Source: Parasutterella muris
GTDB taxonomy: Bacteria > Pseudomonadota > Gammaproteobacteria > Burkholderiales > Burkholderiaceae_F
Reading direction: 5' to 3'
Length of the DNA: 64,000 nucleotides
Assembly: GCF_009767915.1 (NCBI RefSeq)
Contig: NZ_WSRP01000009.1
Coordinates: 16,994-80,993 of the forward strand
A program made the position numbers and the translations under genes. Numbering within the stretch: the first letter of the stretch is position 1; each line of letters opens with the position of its first letter. The notes beneath the pieces were generated by a model. That model was not told the DNA's origin. It saw only the letters and a list, made by a program, of their open reading frames with translations, and searched no databases. Below are positions 14,336 to 21,641 of the stretch, piece by piece.

Positions 14336-16754
14336 TTTCTTTCTCCCTCTGTTTCATCTTTTTGGTGATTAGCTCCGCATCACATTTGGGACAAAACTCA
14401 TGTGCACCAGCGATGTAGCCATGCTTAGGGCAAATTGAGAATGTCGGTGTAATGGTGATGTACGGAAGCTGATAGTGAGAGAATGTCTTCTTCACAATGT
14501 CTCTTGCCGCTTTCCAAGACGAAACTCTTTCTCCCATGTAAAGGTGAAGTACAGTTCCTCCAAGATAAAGTCTCTGCAAGTCTTCCTGATGGTCTAAAGC
14601 ATCAAACGGGTCGTCAGTAAAACCAACGGGCAACTGTGTTGAGTTGGTGTAGTAACGCTCGCCTTCTGCTCCAGCTTGAATGATATTTGGGAAGCGTTTT
14701 CTGTCTTCTCTTGCAAAACGAGTAGCGGTGCCTTCGGCAGGTGTCGCTTCGCTGTTATAGAGATTGCCCGTTTCTTCCTGATACTGCTGAATGCGCTTAT
14801 TCAGGTGCTGTAAAAGCTCTACCGCCATAGTGTGGCCCTGTACGCTTGTAATGTCATATTCGTCACCAGAAAAGTTTCTAATCATTTCATTGACGCCGTT
14901 AACGCCAATAGTCGAGAAGAAATTTTTGAAGCCGCCGAGATAACGATTGGTATACGGGTAAAGCCCCTCTTTCATCAGACGAGTAATCGTTTTGCGCTTT
15001 AATTCAAGACTTGTTTTAGCAAGGTCGCAGAGGTAATCAAAACGCTTTAAAAGCCCTTCCCAATCGTTTTTGAAGCAATAACCAAGACGAGCACAATTGA
15101 TCGTTACAACCCCGATAGAGCCTGTCTGCTCAGCGGAACCAAAAAGACCATTTCCTCTATGCAGAAGCTCTGTCAAATCAAGGCGGAGACGGCAATTATG
15201 AGTTACCAAACCGTTCGCAAGTGTGAAAAGATGTTCTTCGTTCTCAACTTCAAAACAGTAAAGGTCGTCCCTTTCTTCACCTTCCTGAATATCAATGATT
15301 CTTGTGTAATCGAGACAAGAATCGTCTTTTGGCAGTTTCATTCCGCAAGCTAGATCTGAGCCAGCAAGCGTAACGACCTTTCCGTCAATAATCACGGGCT
15401 GAAGGTGATGAACCCCCATTTCCACATATTCGGCATTAGAGCAGAAAATCTTTCTAGTCTTTTGCTTTGTAGCTCTAACTAATTTTGCTCTGTGCCATTC
15501 GTTTTTATAGAGAACTTCAATTTTGTCTTTAATGCCCGACAATTTGCCAATATCAACAGTGCATTCCAAGACCTCGCCGATTCTTACCCTAAGCTTGGTA
15601 GTGGGAGCCAGCGGGCACATAGAACGAATCATGTGCGGGTCAAGGTCAGAGTTCATGAAATTCTGAAAGTACGGAAGGCCATACTTAGCTGTCATTTCAA
15701 ACATAAGTTTGGAGTTTTCGGAGTCCCAATCGAAATCATCCGTGATGTTGTAAGTTGGGATTGGGAAAGTGAAGACTCGCCCTTGCGCATCGCCCTCTGT
15801 CATGACTTCGATATAGGCACGATTAATCATGTCCATTTCTTTTTGAAGTTCGCCATATGTGAAATCAACTTCTTCTCCGCCAATAATCGGATGCTGTTCT
15901 TTCAGATCGTCAGGACAATGAATATCGAAAGTCAAATTGGTGAATGGAGTTTGTGTGCCCCATCGACTTGGAACATTCAAGTTGAAAATGAATTCCTGAA
16001 TGTTCTGCTTGACTTCTTCATAGGGAAGATTGTCAAGACGAACGAACGGAGCTAAGTAAGTGTCAAAGGAGCTGAAAGCCTGGGCACCTGCCCATTCATT
16101 CTGAAGCGTGCCGAGAAAATTCACTGCTTGAGATAGAGCAGAACTTAAATGCTTCGGCGGATTACTTGATACTTTGTTCGGCACACCATTGAAGCCCTCA
16201 TTAAGCAGTGCTCTTAGCGAGTGGCCACAACAGTAACCAGACAACATGTCCAAGTCATGAATGTGGAAGTCTCCATTTCGATGAGCAAGTCCAACTTCTT
16301 TCGGGTAAACCGAACTTAACCAGTAGTTAGCGACTACCTTTCCGCTGACGTTCAGAATCATTCCGCCAAGGGAATAACCTTGGTTAGCATTGGCTTTAAC
16401 TCGCCAATCGTCCTGATTGATGTATTCGTTGATAGAGCTTTCGACATCTACAGCGACTTTCTTCGTTTCACGAGCTTTAGTATGTTCGTGACGATAAATT
16501 GCATAAGCCTTGTAGGTGCTTTCGAACGAAGAATTGAAAAGCGCCTTTTCTACAATATCTTGTACTTCTTCTACAGAAATTGTTCTGCCCTTGTGGGCGT
16601 TGATTGCGGGAATGACCATTTGACGAACAATTTCATTTGCAACCATTGTTCCAAACTCATTGGTTGCAACGCCCGCTTTAGCAACGGCCTCACTAATCTT
16701 TGCGGGATTGAACGGCTCAATTGAACCGTCTCTTTTAATGATGGAAGTTATCAT
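14328..16754 (-). CDS. nrdD: Anaerobic ribonucleoside-triphosphate reductase, large part, with intein
   Basis: An 808-residue precursor of class III NrdD, which makes dNTPs without oxygen. Residues 1-95 are an ATP-cone (IIKRDGSIEPFNPAKI). The barrel shows DFHIHDLDM, GYCCGHSL and LFGSAEQTGSIG. A 141-residue intein (380-520) interrupts the active-site loop at SM|CRLRLD, where the family carries its catalytic cysteine. The C-terminus has CPKH and CPKC of the zinc site but stops before the glycyl-radical motif, which is the separate gene at 13975-14157. No NrdG-type activase was found; radical SAM gene 2 overlaps its start codon (ATGA). Confidence 0.92.
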   Translation of the reverse strand: MITSIIKRDGSIEPFNPAKISEAVAKAGVATNEFGTMVANEIVRQMVIPAINAHKGRTISVEEVQDIVEKALFNSSFESTYKAYAIYRHEHTKARETKKVAVDVESSINEYINQDDWRVKANANQGYSLGGMILNVSGKVVANYWLSSVYPKEVGLAHRNGDFHIHDLDMLSGYCCGHSLRALLNEGFNGVPNKVSSNPPKHLSSALSQAVNFLGTLQNEWAGAQAFSSFDTYLAPFVRLDNLPYEEVKQNIQEFIFNLNVPSRWGTQTPFTNLTFDIHCPDDLKEQHPIIGGEEVDFTYGELQKEMDMINRAYIEVMTEGDAQGRVFTFPIPTYNITDDFDWDSENSKLMFEMTAKYGLPYFQNFMNSDLDPHMIRSMCPLAPTTKLRVRIGEVLECTVDIGKLSGIKDKIEVLYKNEWHRAKLVRATKQKTRKIFCSNAEYVEMGVHHLQPVIIDGKVVTLAGSDLACGMKLPKDDSCLDYTRIIDIQEGEERDDLYCFEVENEEHLFTLANGLVTHNCRLRLDLTELLHRGNGLFGSAEQTGSIGVVTINCARLGYCFKNDWEGLLKRFDYLCDLAKTSLELKRKTITRLMKEGLYPYTNRYLGGFKNFFSTIGVNGVNEMIRNFSGDEYDITSVQGHTMAVELLQHLNKRIQQYQEETGNLYNSEATPAEGTATRFAREDRKRFPNIIQAGAEGERYYTNSTQLPVGFTDDPFDALDHQEDLQRLYLGGTVLHLYMGERVSSWKAARDIVKKTFSHYQLPYITITPTFSICPKHGYIAGAHEFCPKCDAELITKKMKQREKENA
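15195..15617 (-). other. Mini-intein in nrdD (141 residues)
   Basis: The insert starts with Cys380 (CPLAPTTKLRV, a divergent block A) and ends with HLFTLANGLVTHN before Cys521, a textbook block F/G with the His-Asn-Cys end. At 141 residues it has no room for a homing endonuclease. Splicing would restore SMCRLRLD; most NrdD proteins have two Cys here (MCCRLRLD), so one would be missing. Confidence 0.9.
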
Positions 16755-17998
16755 AAGGATTCGAAGTTTTCTATTTTTTGAATATCAGCCTGGAAAAGCA
16801 AAAACCATGCTGTTTTGAAAATTGCTAAATGAAAAATGTTGTCGTTTATGCAGTTTTCGTCGTTTTGTAACGGACAGCCTCCTTTACAAAACTGAACAAC
16901 GACACAATCTTTACAACCGATATCTTTGTGTTTCCAATGTCTGAACTGCGCTGAGAGGATGTTGTCATAATTCGACAATTCACCAATCTTGTGAGTTGCA
17001 TGTGAATAGTTCTGACAGGAAATCACATTGCCCTTTAAATCAACCACAAGCACGTCTGAGTTCGGTGCTTCACAACGGGCACGAACCATTGAAATCGGTC
17101 TCTTGGTTGCGAGCGCCCTCAAAACCTTATTCACTGAGTCCGTGATGCTCTTAAATTGTTCTTGGTGATAAAGCAAGATGTATTTAATGTGGATTTCGAG
17201 AGTCTCTGCGTCTTTCTCAGAAAGAATGTCGCAGGGCGTCGAAGGCTGTACGATACCTTCAAAGCCAAAATTCGTTTCTGGCGAAAAGTGCCTTTGGAAG
17301 TAGTCGTAGACTCTCAGCAAATCACAATTAGCTCTCGTGATTACCACATTGAAGCCGAAACTTAAACCTGCTTCTCTGAACTTTTGATTTGCATAAAGCC
17401 ACACGTTTTTAATTCTTGTGACGGTTAGCGGGTCCACCAAATCTCTCAAGCAATAGCCTTGAGCATCATGTGAGACAGCAAGAGATACACGGTGTTCGAT
17501 GAACCAATCAACAAGTTCATAAGTCAAAAGAGTCCCGTTTGTGATGATATGCATCTCTGTTTCGGGATACATATCTCTCAAAGCAGGAATAAGCTTCTTG
17601 AGCGTTTTAAGGTAGACAAGGGGTTCGCCGCCCCAAAACTCAATTCGCCCGCCAGGTTTAATTGAAAGTTCTTCTCGGCAGAGAGAAGCAATGAATGACT
17701 CGGCGTCACCCAAAGAATCGCTCTTAGATAGATGCCTAGACTCGGCTTGGGCACAATAGGAGCAATTAAAGTTGCATTTCAAACCTAGCTGTATTTTGAG
17801 TTTTGACAAACTCCTTGTCTTTTTGATCGGGAATAATGCTCTGTCACAAGTTTTATACGGTTTTTTTTCAATACCCGTCAATGCGGCGACATCGACTTCC
17901 TTAAGTTGGGCATCAAATATCTCGTTGGTTTCATTGTTGTAGTAGTGGACAATTTCAGTCTTGTCAAACGCCGACAAACTTGTGATTTTTAGAAGCAT
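16751..17998 (-). CDS. Radical SAM/SPASM enzyme 2
   Basis: A 415-residue radical SAM protein counted from ATG 17998; a TTG two codons upstream is possible. The N-terminal 60 residues are a separate small domain. The SAM motif is CNFNCSYC (Cys75, Cys79, Cys82), then FWGGEP and ITNGTLLT; the C-terminal SPASM region has CKDCVVVQFCKGGC and a final Cys. This is the anaerobic-maturase architecture, longer than NrdG and with extra clusters, so it is not a standard NrdD activase although it overlaps nrdD by ATGA. It is the first gene of the operon and lies directly behind an operator-controlled promoter. Confidence 0.88.
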   Translation of the reverse strand: MLLKITSLSAFDKTEIVHYYNNETNEIFDAQLKEVDVAALTGIEKKPYKTCDRALFPIKKTRSLSKLKIQLGLKCNFNCSYCAQAESRHLSKSDSLGDAESFIASLCREELSIKPGGRIEFWGGEPLVYLKTLKKLIPALRDMYPETEMHIITNGTLLTYELVDWFIEHRVSLAVSHDAQGYCLRDLVDPLTVTRIKNVWLYANQKFREAGLSFGFNVVITRANCDLLRVYDYFQRHFSPETNFGFEGIVQPSTPCDILSEKDAETLEIHIKYILLYHQEQFKSITDSVNKVLRALATKRPISMVRARCEAPNSDVLVVDLKGNVISCQNYSHATHKIGELSNYDNILSAQFRHWKHKDIGCKDCVVVQFCKGGCPLQNDENCINDNIFHLAIFKTAWFLLFQADIQKIENFESL

Positions 17999-18013
17999 CG
18001 TCAATCTTATTTA

Positions 18014-18059
18014 TAAGTAATCGTTTACTTAATTATAAAGATTGTCTGCCATACGTCAA
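18014..18059 (-). promoter_or_regulatory. Strong promoter with operator copy 3 for the 18-7 kb operon
   Basis: On the minus strand: TTGACG (18054-18059), 16-base spacer, TATAAT (18032-18037), then the perfect palindrome TAAGTAA-TCGT-TTACTTA (18014-18031). A protein on the palindrome would cover the transcription start. The promoter reads into radical SAM 2, nrdD and the genes down to phoH. Confidence 0.85.
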
Positions 18060-18087
18060 GTCAAAAATATTAGGAAATCGCATTTCT

Positions 18088-18435
18088 TTATTGATTCGGG
18101 AAGAGAAGTTGTGAGTATTCCGAGATGCTCTTGTGAGTCGAAGCGATCTCAATAAAAAGCTCCCCAAGAGCGTCTTTGTTCACAAGCAATGGTAAGTTGT
18201 TATTTTCGGCCAAATCAAGATAAGCAGACAAAGCCGTTCTTTTGTTCCCGTCTAAAAAGAAATGTCCCTTGATTAAACTAACAACAATGCTTGTGACCTG
18301 CTCCTCGGGCGTTTCGTAATAAAAATAACTACTCAAACACCCTTTAACTTTTCCCTTTCTCTCTTCGGTACAAGGCTGATGAGTAAGTATTTCGTTAATC
18401 TGTATTAAAGACTCAATGGTGATTGGTTGAATCAT
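18088..18435 (-). CDS. doc: Doc/Fic-like toxin
   Basis: A 115-residue protein with the Fic-type motif GHFFLDGNKRTA (His58 to Arg66), the Doc variant HxFxDxNKR of the death-on-curing family. Doc phosphorylates elongation factor Tu, other Fic proteins transfer AMP; the NKR ending favours the Doc type. Its ATG overlaps the stop of the 58-residue gene upstream (ATGA), the usual order of antitoxin then toxin. It lies at the end of the lysis cassette and could stabilise the prophage or block other phages (inference). Confidence 0.85.
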   Translation of the reverse strand: MIQPITIESLIQINEILTHQPCTEERKGKVKGCLSSYFYYETPEEQVTSIVVSLIKGHFFLDGNKRTALSAYLDLAENNNLPLLVNKDALGELFIEIASTHKSISEYSQLLFPNQ

Positions 18436-18608
18436 TTGTCTTTAAGAAAGTCAAAAACCTTGCGATACTCAGAATAGTTTTTTTTGAATCGCTTCATGGT
18501 TTCTTGTGTCGAGCCTTGTTTCAAGAGTTCCCTCTGAGTCTTGCGGCTTTCAGATTTTTCAATAATCTTGGTCATAATCTTCAAGTGGTTCAGAATATCA
18601 TCTATCAC
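18432..18608 (-). CDS. 58-residue partner of Doc-like toxin, putative antitoxin
   Basis: A GTG-started frame (MIDDILNHLKIMTKI...) coupled on both sides: its GTGA overlaps the stop of the spanin gene upstream, and its TGA overlaps the toxin ATG. It is Lys/Glu-rich and helical, without a recognisable Phd or AbrB fold or the Fic-inhibitory motif. The position makes it the candidate antitoxin; the function is inferred from gene order only. Confidence 0.65.
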   Translation of the reverse strand: MIDDILNHLKIMTKIIEKSESRKTQRELLKQGSTQETMKRFKKNYSEYRKVFDFLKDK

Positions 18609-19027
18609 TTTACTATTTTACCTGTTATTTTGTCGGCTCTTTTTTGAAGTTCAAATGCTTCGTAAGCCTGTCCTGCAAGATCAGATAATTCGACTGCCAC
18701 CTCTCGACATTCATTAAGCTCTCTAATGCAGGTTTCTCGATCTTTATTTGTTTGCACTCGGGACAAGGCGGACAGTTGCTGGCGCATCCTGTCGTTAGAA
18801 CTGCGCACGTCAGCAACATCGAGCCGAGCCTGCTTATATTCTTGCAAAAGTTTTTCATATTTCTCTTTTTCTTGCTGAAACTCTTCAAGAAAATATTTCT
18901 CGTTTGTTTGAGCCTGAGTTTGCAACGCCACTGCGTGTTCTTTTTCGAGCACTGCAATTTTTTCTTCGTAATACGAACAAGTTGCAAACCAGATAACGCT
19001 AGCGATTACTACCACTACCCACTGCAT
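18605..19027 (-). CDS. Rz: Inner-membrane spanin (Rz-like)
   Basis: A 140-residue protein with one N-terminal membrane helix (QWVVVVIASVIWFATCSYY) and a long periplasmic coiled coil rich in Glu, Gln and Lys. This is the architecture of Rz, which with the lipoprotein Rz1 fuses inner and outer membranes in the last step of lysis. A lipoprotein gene is embedded in another frame, as in lambda. Confidence 0.85.
   Translation of the reverse strand: MQWVVVVIASVIWFATCSYYEEKIAVLEKEHAVALQTQAQTNEKYFLEEFQQEKEKYEKLLQEYKQARLDVADVRSSNDRMRQQLSALSRVQTNKDRETCIRELNECREVAVELSDLAGQAYEAFELQKRADKITGKIVK
18625..18858 (-). CDS. Rz1: Outer-membrane spanin lipoprotein (Rz1-like), embedded in Rz
   Basis: A 77-residue protein in a different frame inside Rz. 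It starts MKNFCKNISR, has a hydrophobic signal and the lipobox LTTGC, then NCPPCPEC, a proline/cysteine-rich stretch like that of Rz1. The lipid-modified Cys would anchor it to the outer membrane. An in-frame start further upstream is possible, but ATG 18858 gives a proper signal peptide. Confidence 0.82.
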   Translation of the reverse strand: MKNFCKNISRLGSMLLTCAVLTTGCASNCPPCPECKQIKIEKPALESLMNVERWQSNYLILQDRLTKHLNFKKEPTK

Positions 19028-19415
19028 GATTATTCCGATTTTGCTTTATTAAATGACTATTTTTATCAATGAGTTTTTGGTTTTCATGAATCTTATAATT
19101 ATTAGACTCAACCTTTTTAGCCAAACTCGTCAGCTCATTCTTGATTAGAAGCTGATAAGAATTGCGCTGTTTCTCAAGAGACTCTTGATGCTTTTTGGCA
19201 ATGCCGAGCATCATTCGGGTGTTTTCATGAGAAAGTTGTTCCATTCTTATTTCGCATTTAGACACTTCTAATGCAACTGAATACCAACCGAGCAAATAAC
19301 CAAAACCGACAAAGATAAAAATTTGAACAGTCTTTAAAATCTTGTCTACAACATCTTTTCTGAAGTGATCGCTTTGATACCACGTAATTAGGCGAGAAAC
19401 CAACGGCTTTTTCAT
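18999..19415 (-). CDS. Membrane protein with coiled coil in lysis cassette
   Basis: A 138-residue protein with one membrane helix (VQIFIFVGFGYLLGWYSVAL, about 30-49) preceded by a basic segment, then a long hydrophilic coiled coil ending in Asn-rich sequence. It lies between lysozyme and Rz. It is spanin-like in shape but Rz/Rz1 are already present. Function unknown; a lysis regulator is possible. Confidence 0.7.
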   Translation of the reverse strand: MKKPLVSRLITWYQSDHFRKDVVDKILKTVQIFIFVGFGYLLGWYSVALEVSKCEIRMEQLSHENTRMMLGIAKKHQESLEKQRNSYQLLIKNELTSLAKKVESNNYKIHENQKLIDKNSHLIKQNRNNHAVGSGSNR

Positions 19416-19868
19416 TTACATGTCCTCCAAGAAGAGCTTTCTCTCTGCATTTCTGCGCCGTACAAGTCCTGGACAAATCACTCCGCCAGACCTTCTCCAG
19501 TTGAGAAAAGCGTCAGCGGAGTTTTGATATTCATAGTTGTTTAAATGTTTGACGGCATCTGAGTTTCTTGCCGCTGTCACTCCGATGTTGAAGGCGAGAG
19601 AAAGCAGTGCGATGAACTGATTCTTTGTGACGGGAACTTTGACTGCTGAAGCCAAACCATTTGCGTGAGAGTGCAAATCAAGATGAAAAAGTCTTGTTGC
19701 CTCGTCATTGCTAATAATATCCCCCTGCTTCACATTCTTAGTGTGCCCTACTCCTATTGTCCAAACGCCCGATGTGCATTTATAGGCTTTTAATTTTCTG
19801 CCCTCAAATTCTTCAATAAAGTCGGCGGCCAATTCAGGAGACCAGGCGCTAAAAGGTTTAGTGATCAT
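19416..19868 (-). CDS. Endolysin, GH24 lysozyme
   Basis: A 150-residue T4-type lysozyme that cuts peptidoglycan. The catalytic pattern E-8-C-5-T is present: Glu22, Cys31 and Thr37 in FEGRKLKAYKC and GVWTIGVGHT. Cys in place of Asp is a known natural variant of this triad. There is no signal-anchor, so release by the holin is expected. It overlaps the holin gene by 11 bases. Confidence 0.93.
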   Translation of the reverse strand: MITKPFSAWSPELAADFIEEFEGRKLKAYKCTSGVWTIGVGHTKNVKQGDIISNDEATRLFHLDLHSHANGLASAVKVPVTKNQFIALLSLAFNIGVTAARNSDAVKHLNNYEYQNSADAFLNWRRSGGVICPGLVRRRNAERKLFLEDM

Positions 19869-20193
19869 TGTTATTATTGTTTTTGTTAAAGTGTTGAAAA
19901 ACTACTCCGAGACTTTCAGTGCCGAAGTACGACGCAACGCCAGAAAGCCCAAGAGCAACAAGGTCGTCAATTTTGAGACCCTTACAAATGAAATAAATGA
20001 CAATGCAGGCAAAAGCTGAAGAAAAAGCCTTTCCTAGAAGTTCTACTAATGTAAATTTGTGAGGGGTGTTTGGGTTGTGCTTAAGTTCCTTTCGGTAGTC
20101 CTCTATGTACCGAATAATTCCTCCTGCCAATCCCAAACCTGTCAAAAAAGCCCAGAAGGTAAGTTCCCAATTGTTTGGGTCTTTGTCAGGCAT
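19858..20193 (-). CDS. Holin
   Basis: A 111-residue protein with hydrophobic segments at about 10-26, 52-70 and 75-92 (FWAFLTGLGLAGGIIRY; FACIVIYFICKGL; VALGLSGVASYFG). The size, the three helices and its place directly before the lysozyme mark it as the holin that forms the inner-membrane lesion at lysis. Confidence 0.8.
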   Translation of the reverse strand: MPDKDPNNWELTFWAFLTGLGLAGGIIRYIEDYRKELKHNPNTPHKFTLVELLGKAFSSAFACIVIYFICKGLKIDDLVALGLSGVASYFGTESLGVVFQHFNKNNNNNDH

Positions 20194-20242
20194 GTCTTTT
20201 TCCTTTTTATTGTTGTTTGCCGTTTGCCCAAGTCTCTGAGAG

Positions 20243-20482
20243 TTATTGATAATCTTTTGGTAAGTGGGAACGTGCTTTTTCGCTCAAGTATGCTTGATAG
20301 CAATGCTCCTTTTGCCAGAAAAACAGGTGATTGATAATCCAGGCTGGCCATTCTCTCCCGTTCTCTTCGATCGAATGACGATAAGCTCTGGCGCTCAGTG
20401 TTTCGTCAGCCATGCCACCGATGAATGTGTTCAGCAGTTGGTCAAAAGCTATCAGAACTTGAAATGCGTCGGGATGTTTCAT
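20243..20482 (-). CDS. Conserved lysis-cassette protein, unknown function
   Basis: A 79-residue protein of a type common in proteobacterial phages beside lysis genes (FDQLLNTFIGGMADETLSARAYR and a Trp/Cys/His-containing second half). The HxxxC-like segment WQKEHC suggests metal binding but the function is unknown. It overlaps the transporter gene upstream by 41 bases. Confidence 0.75.
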   Translation of the reverse strand: MKHPDAFQVLIAFDQLLNTFIGGMADETLSARAYRHSIEENGREWPAWIINHLFFWQKEHCYQAYLSEKARSHLPKDYQ

Positions 20483-21641
20483 GTTTGTATCCTAGTAATG
20501 GAATTAGAAGTGCTAAAACAGTGAAAATCCAACCAAATGAATAGGGTTGGGCAAGCGCAAAACCGAGAGGGCAGATCATCATTGCAACCGCTGTCGCTAT
20601 CTGCAATCTGCGAGGCTCATAGCGCTTTGTCATAATCAGCAAGGTAGGAACGCAGGCGATGGTTCTCAATGTCCCGTAAAGCAAGAACAGATCAACGATT
20701 GTCAGATTGTCCAACCAACAGAACAATGCGGTTAGCAACGTACAAAAACCTATGATTGTTAGGTTCTCCCTGCCCTTTTTTGCAAGAGCGCCCACTGCAC
20801 AAAGATTAGAGTCAACCGTGGCAATGAGAGCCGAAAGTACAGCGGCGCCCAAAATCATTATTGAGAATGGATTAGATGCGACAACCTGCAACTGCCAATT
20901 CTCAACTGTCGGGGCGCAGAATCCCAAGATAGAGAAAATGATTGGGATTGATATAAAGAACAAACTGGCAAATGCAAAAGTCTTGAACCTTTGTCCTCGC
21001 TCAATGCTGTTTGCTCTTTGCCAAAATGTTGTGTCTGCATATGGTGCTGACAACAAACCAATTGCAGTGGGGATACCGAAACTCAAGAAGAGATTCAGAA
21101 AATTAAAATCAACATGCCCGCCGAAATTTAAGGTGCTTGTGTGCTCAGCGCCGAAAACCAAGGCGACGCCCGCTAAGAAAATCACTTCCCACTTGTAAGC
21201 GTCGGTTTTGATGCAAGCTCTCAAGCCTTTCCCGAAGATAATCAGGAAGGACAAAGCTAAAACCAACAAGGCGCTAGCGATTCTTGGAAGCTCAAACCAT
21301 TGGGAAAGCAAAGCGTGGATTCCCAAAATCTGGACAAATGTTGAACCTATTAACAATGCGCCCGTCATTGTTAGATGCTCAACTTCTTGAACTCTTCCTG
21401 CTTTTTTAACTGCTTCAACAGCTGTTGAGGCGTTTATGTTGAATCTGTCGCAAATATAACCGAAGATTAGAAGCGTCAGAACATTGGGAATTAAGAACAT
21501 TAAAAATCCAGCAATGCCATACTGATAAGCAATTTGACTGGAAACAAAAAGAGCAGGTGCCCAAATCCACGTTGCGGCTATCGACTTTGCATAAAAATTT
21601 GTCGTCAGTCCACGAGCTGTCGCATACTGATTAGTATTCAT
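20442..21641 (-). CDS. Multi-pass membrane transporter (SSS-like)
   Basis: A 399-residue protein with about ten or eleven hydrophobic helices. The N-terminal pattern NQYATARGLTTNFYAKSIAATWIWAPALF resembles sodium:solute symporters of the LeuT fold, where helix 1 follows a short arm. The substrate is unknown. A transporter is unusual in a phage; it overlaps the PP-loop enzyme gene upstream by 11 bases, so the pair is probably one accessory unit, for instance uptake plus use of one metabolite (inference). Confidence 0.7.
   Translation of the reverse strand: MNTNQYATARGLTTNFYAKSIAATWIWAPALFVSSQIAYQYGIAGFLMFLIPNVLTLLIFGYICDRFNINASTAVEAVKKAGRVQEVEHLTMTGALLIGSTFVQILGIHALLSQWFELPRIASALLVLALSFLIIFGKGLRACIKTDAYKWEVIFLAGVALVFGAEHTSTLNFGGHVDFNFLNLFLSFGIPTAIGLLSAPYADTTFWQRANSIERGQRFKTFAFASLFFISIPIIFSILGFCAPTVENWQLQVVASNPFSIMILGAAVLSALIATVDSNLCAVGALAKKGRENLTIIGFCTLLTALFCWLDNLTIVDLFLLYGTLRTIACVPTLLIMTKRYEPRRLQIATAVAMMICPLGFALAQPYSFGWIFTVLALLIPLLGYKHETSRRISSSDSF

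Noticed and set aside
16751..17998. Calling this gene nrdG
   Set aside because: It is more than twice the length of NrdG and has a SPASM cysteine set; only its position suggests a link to NrdD.
18470..18490. A-run in the putative antitoxin gene as another phase-variable tract
   Set aside because: Short A/T runs are common in this AT-rich genome; a run of about eight without paralogs or an interrupted frame is weak evidence.
20707..21198. A 163-residue + strand frame opposite the transporter
   Set aside because: Shadow of a hydrophobic gene; composition is that of reversed membrane-protein codons.
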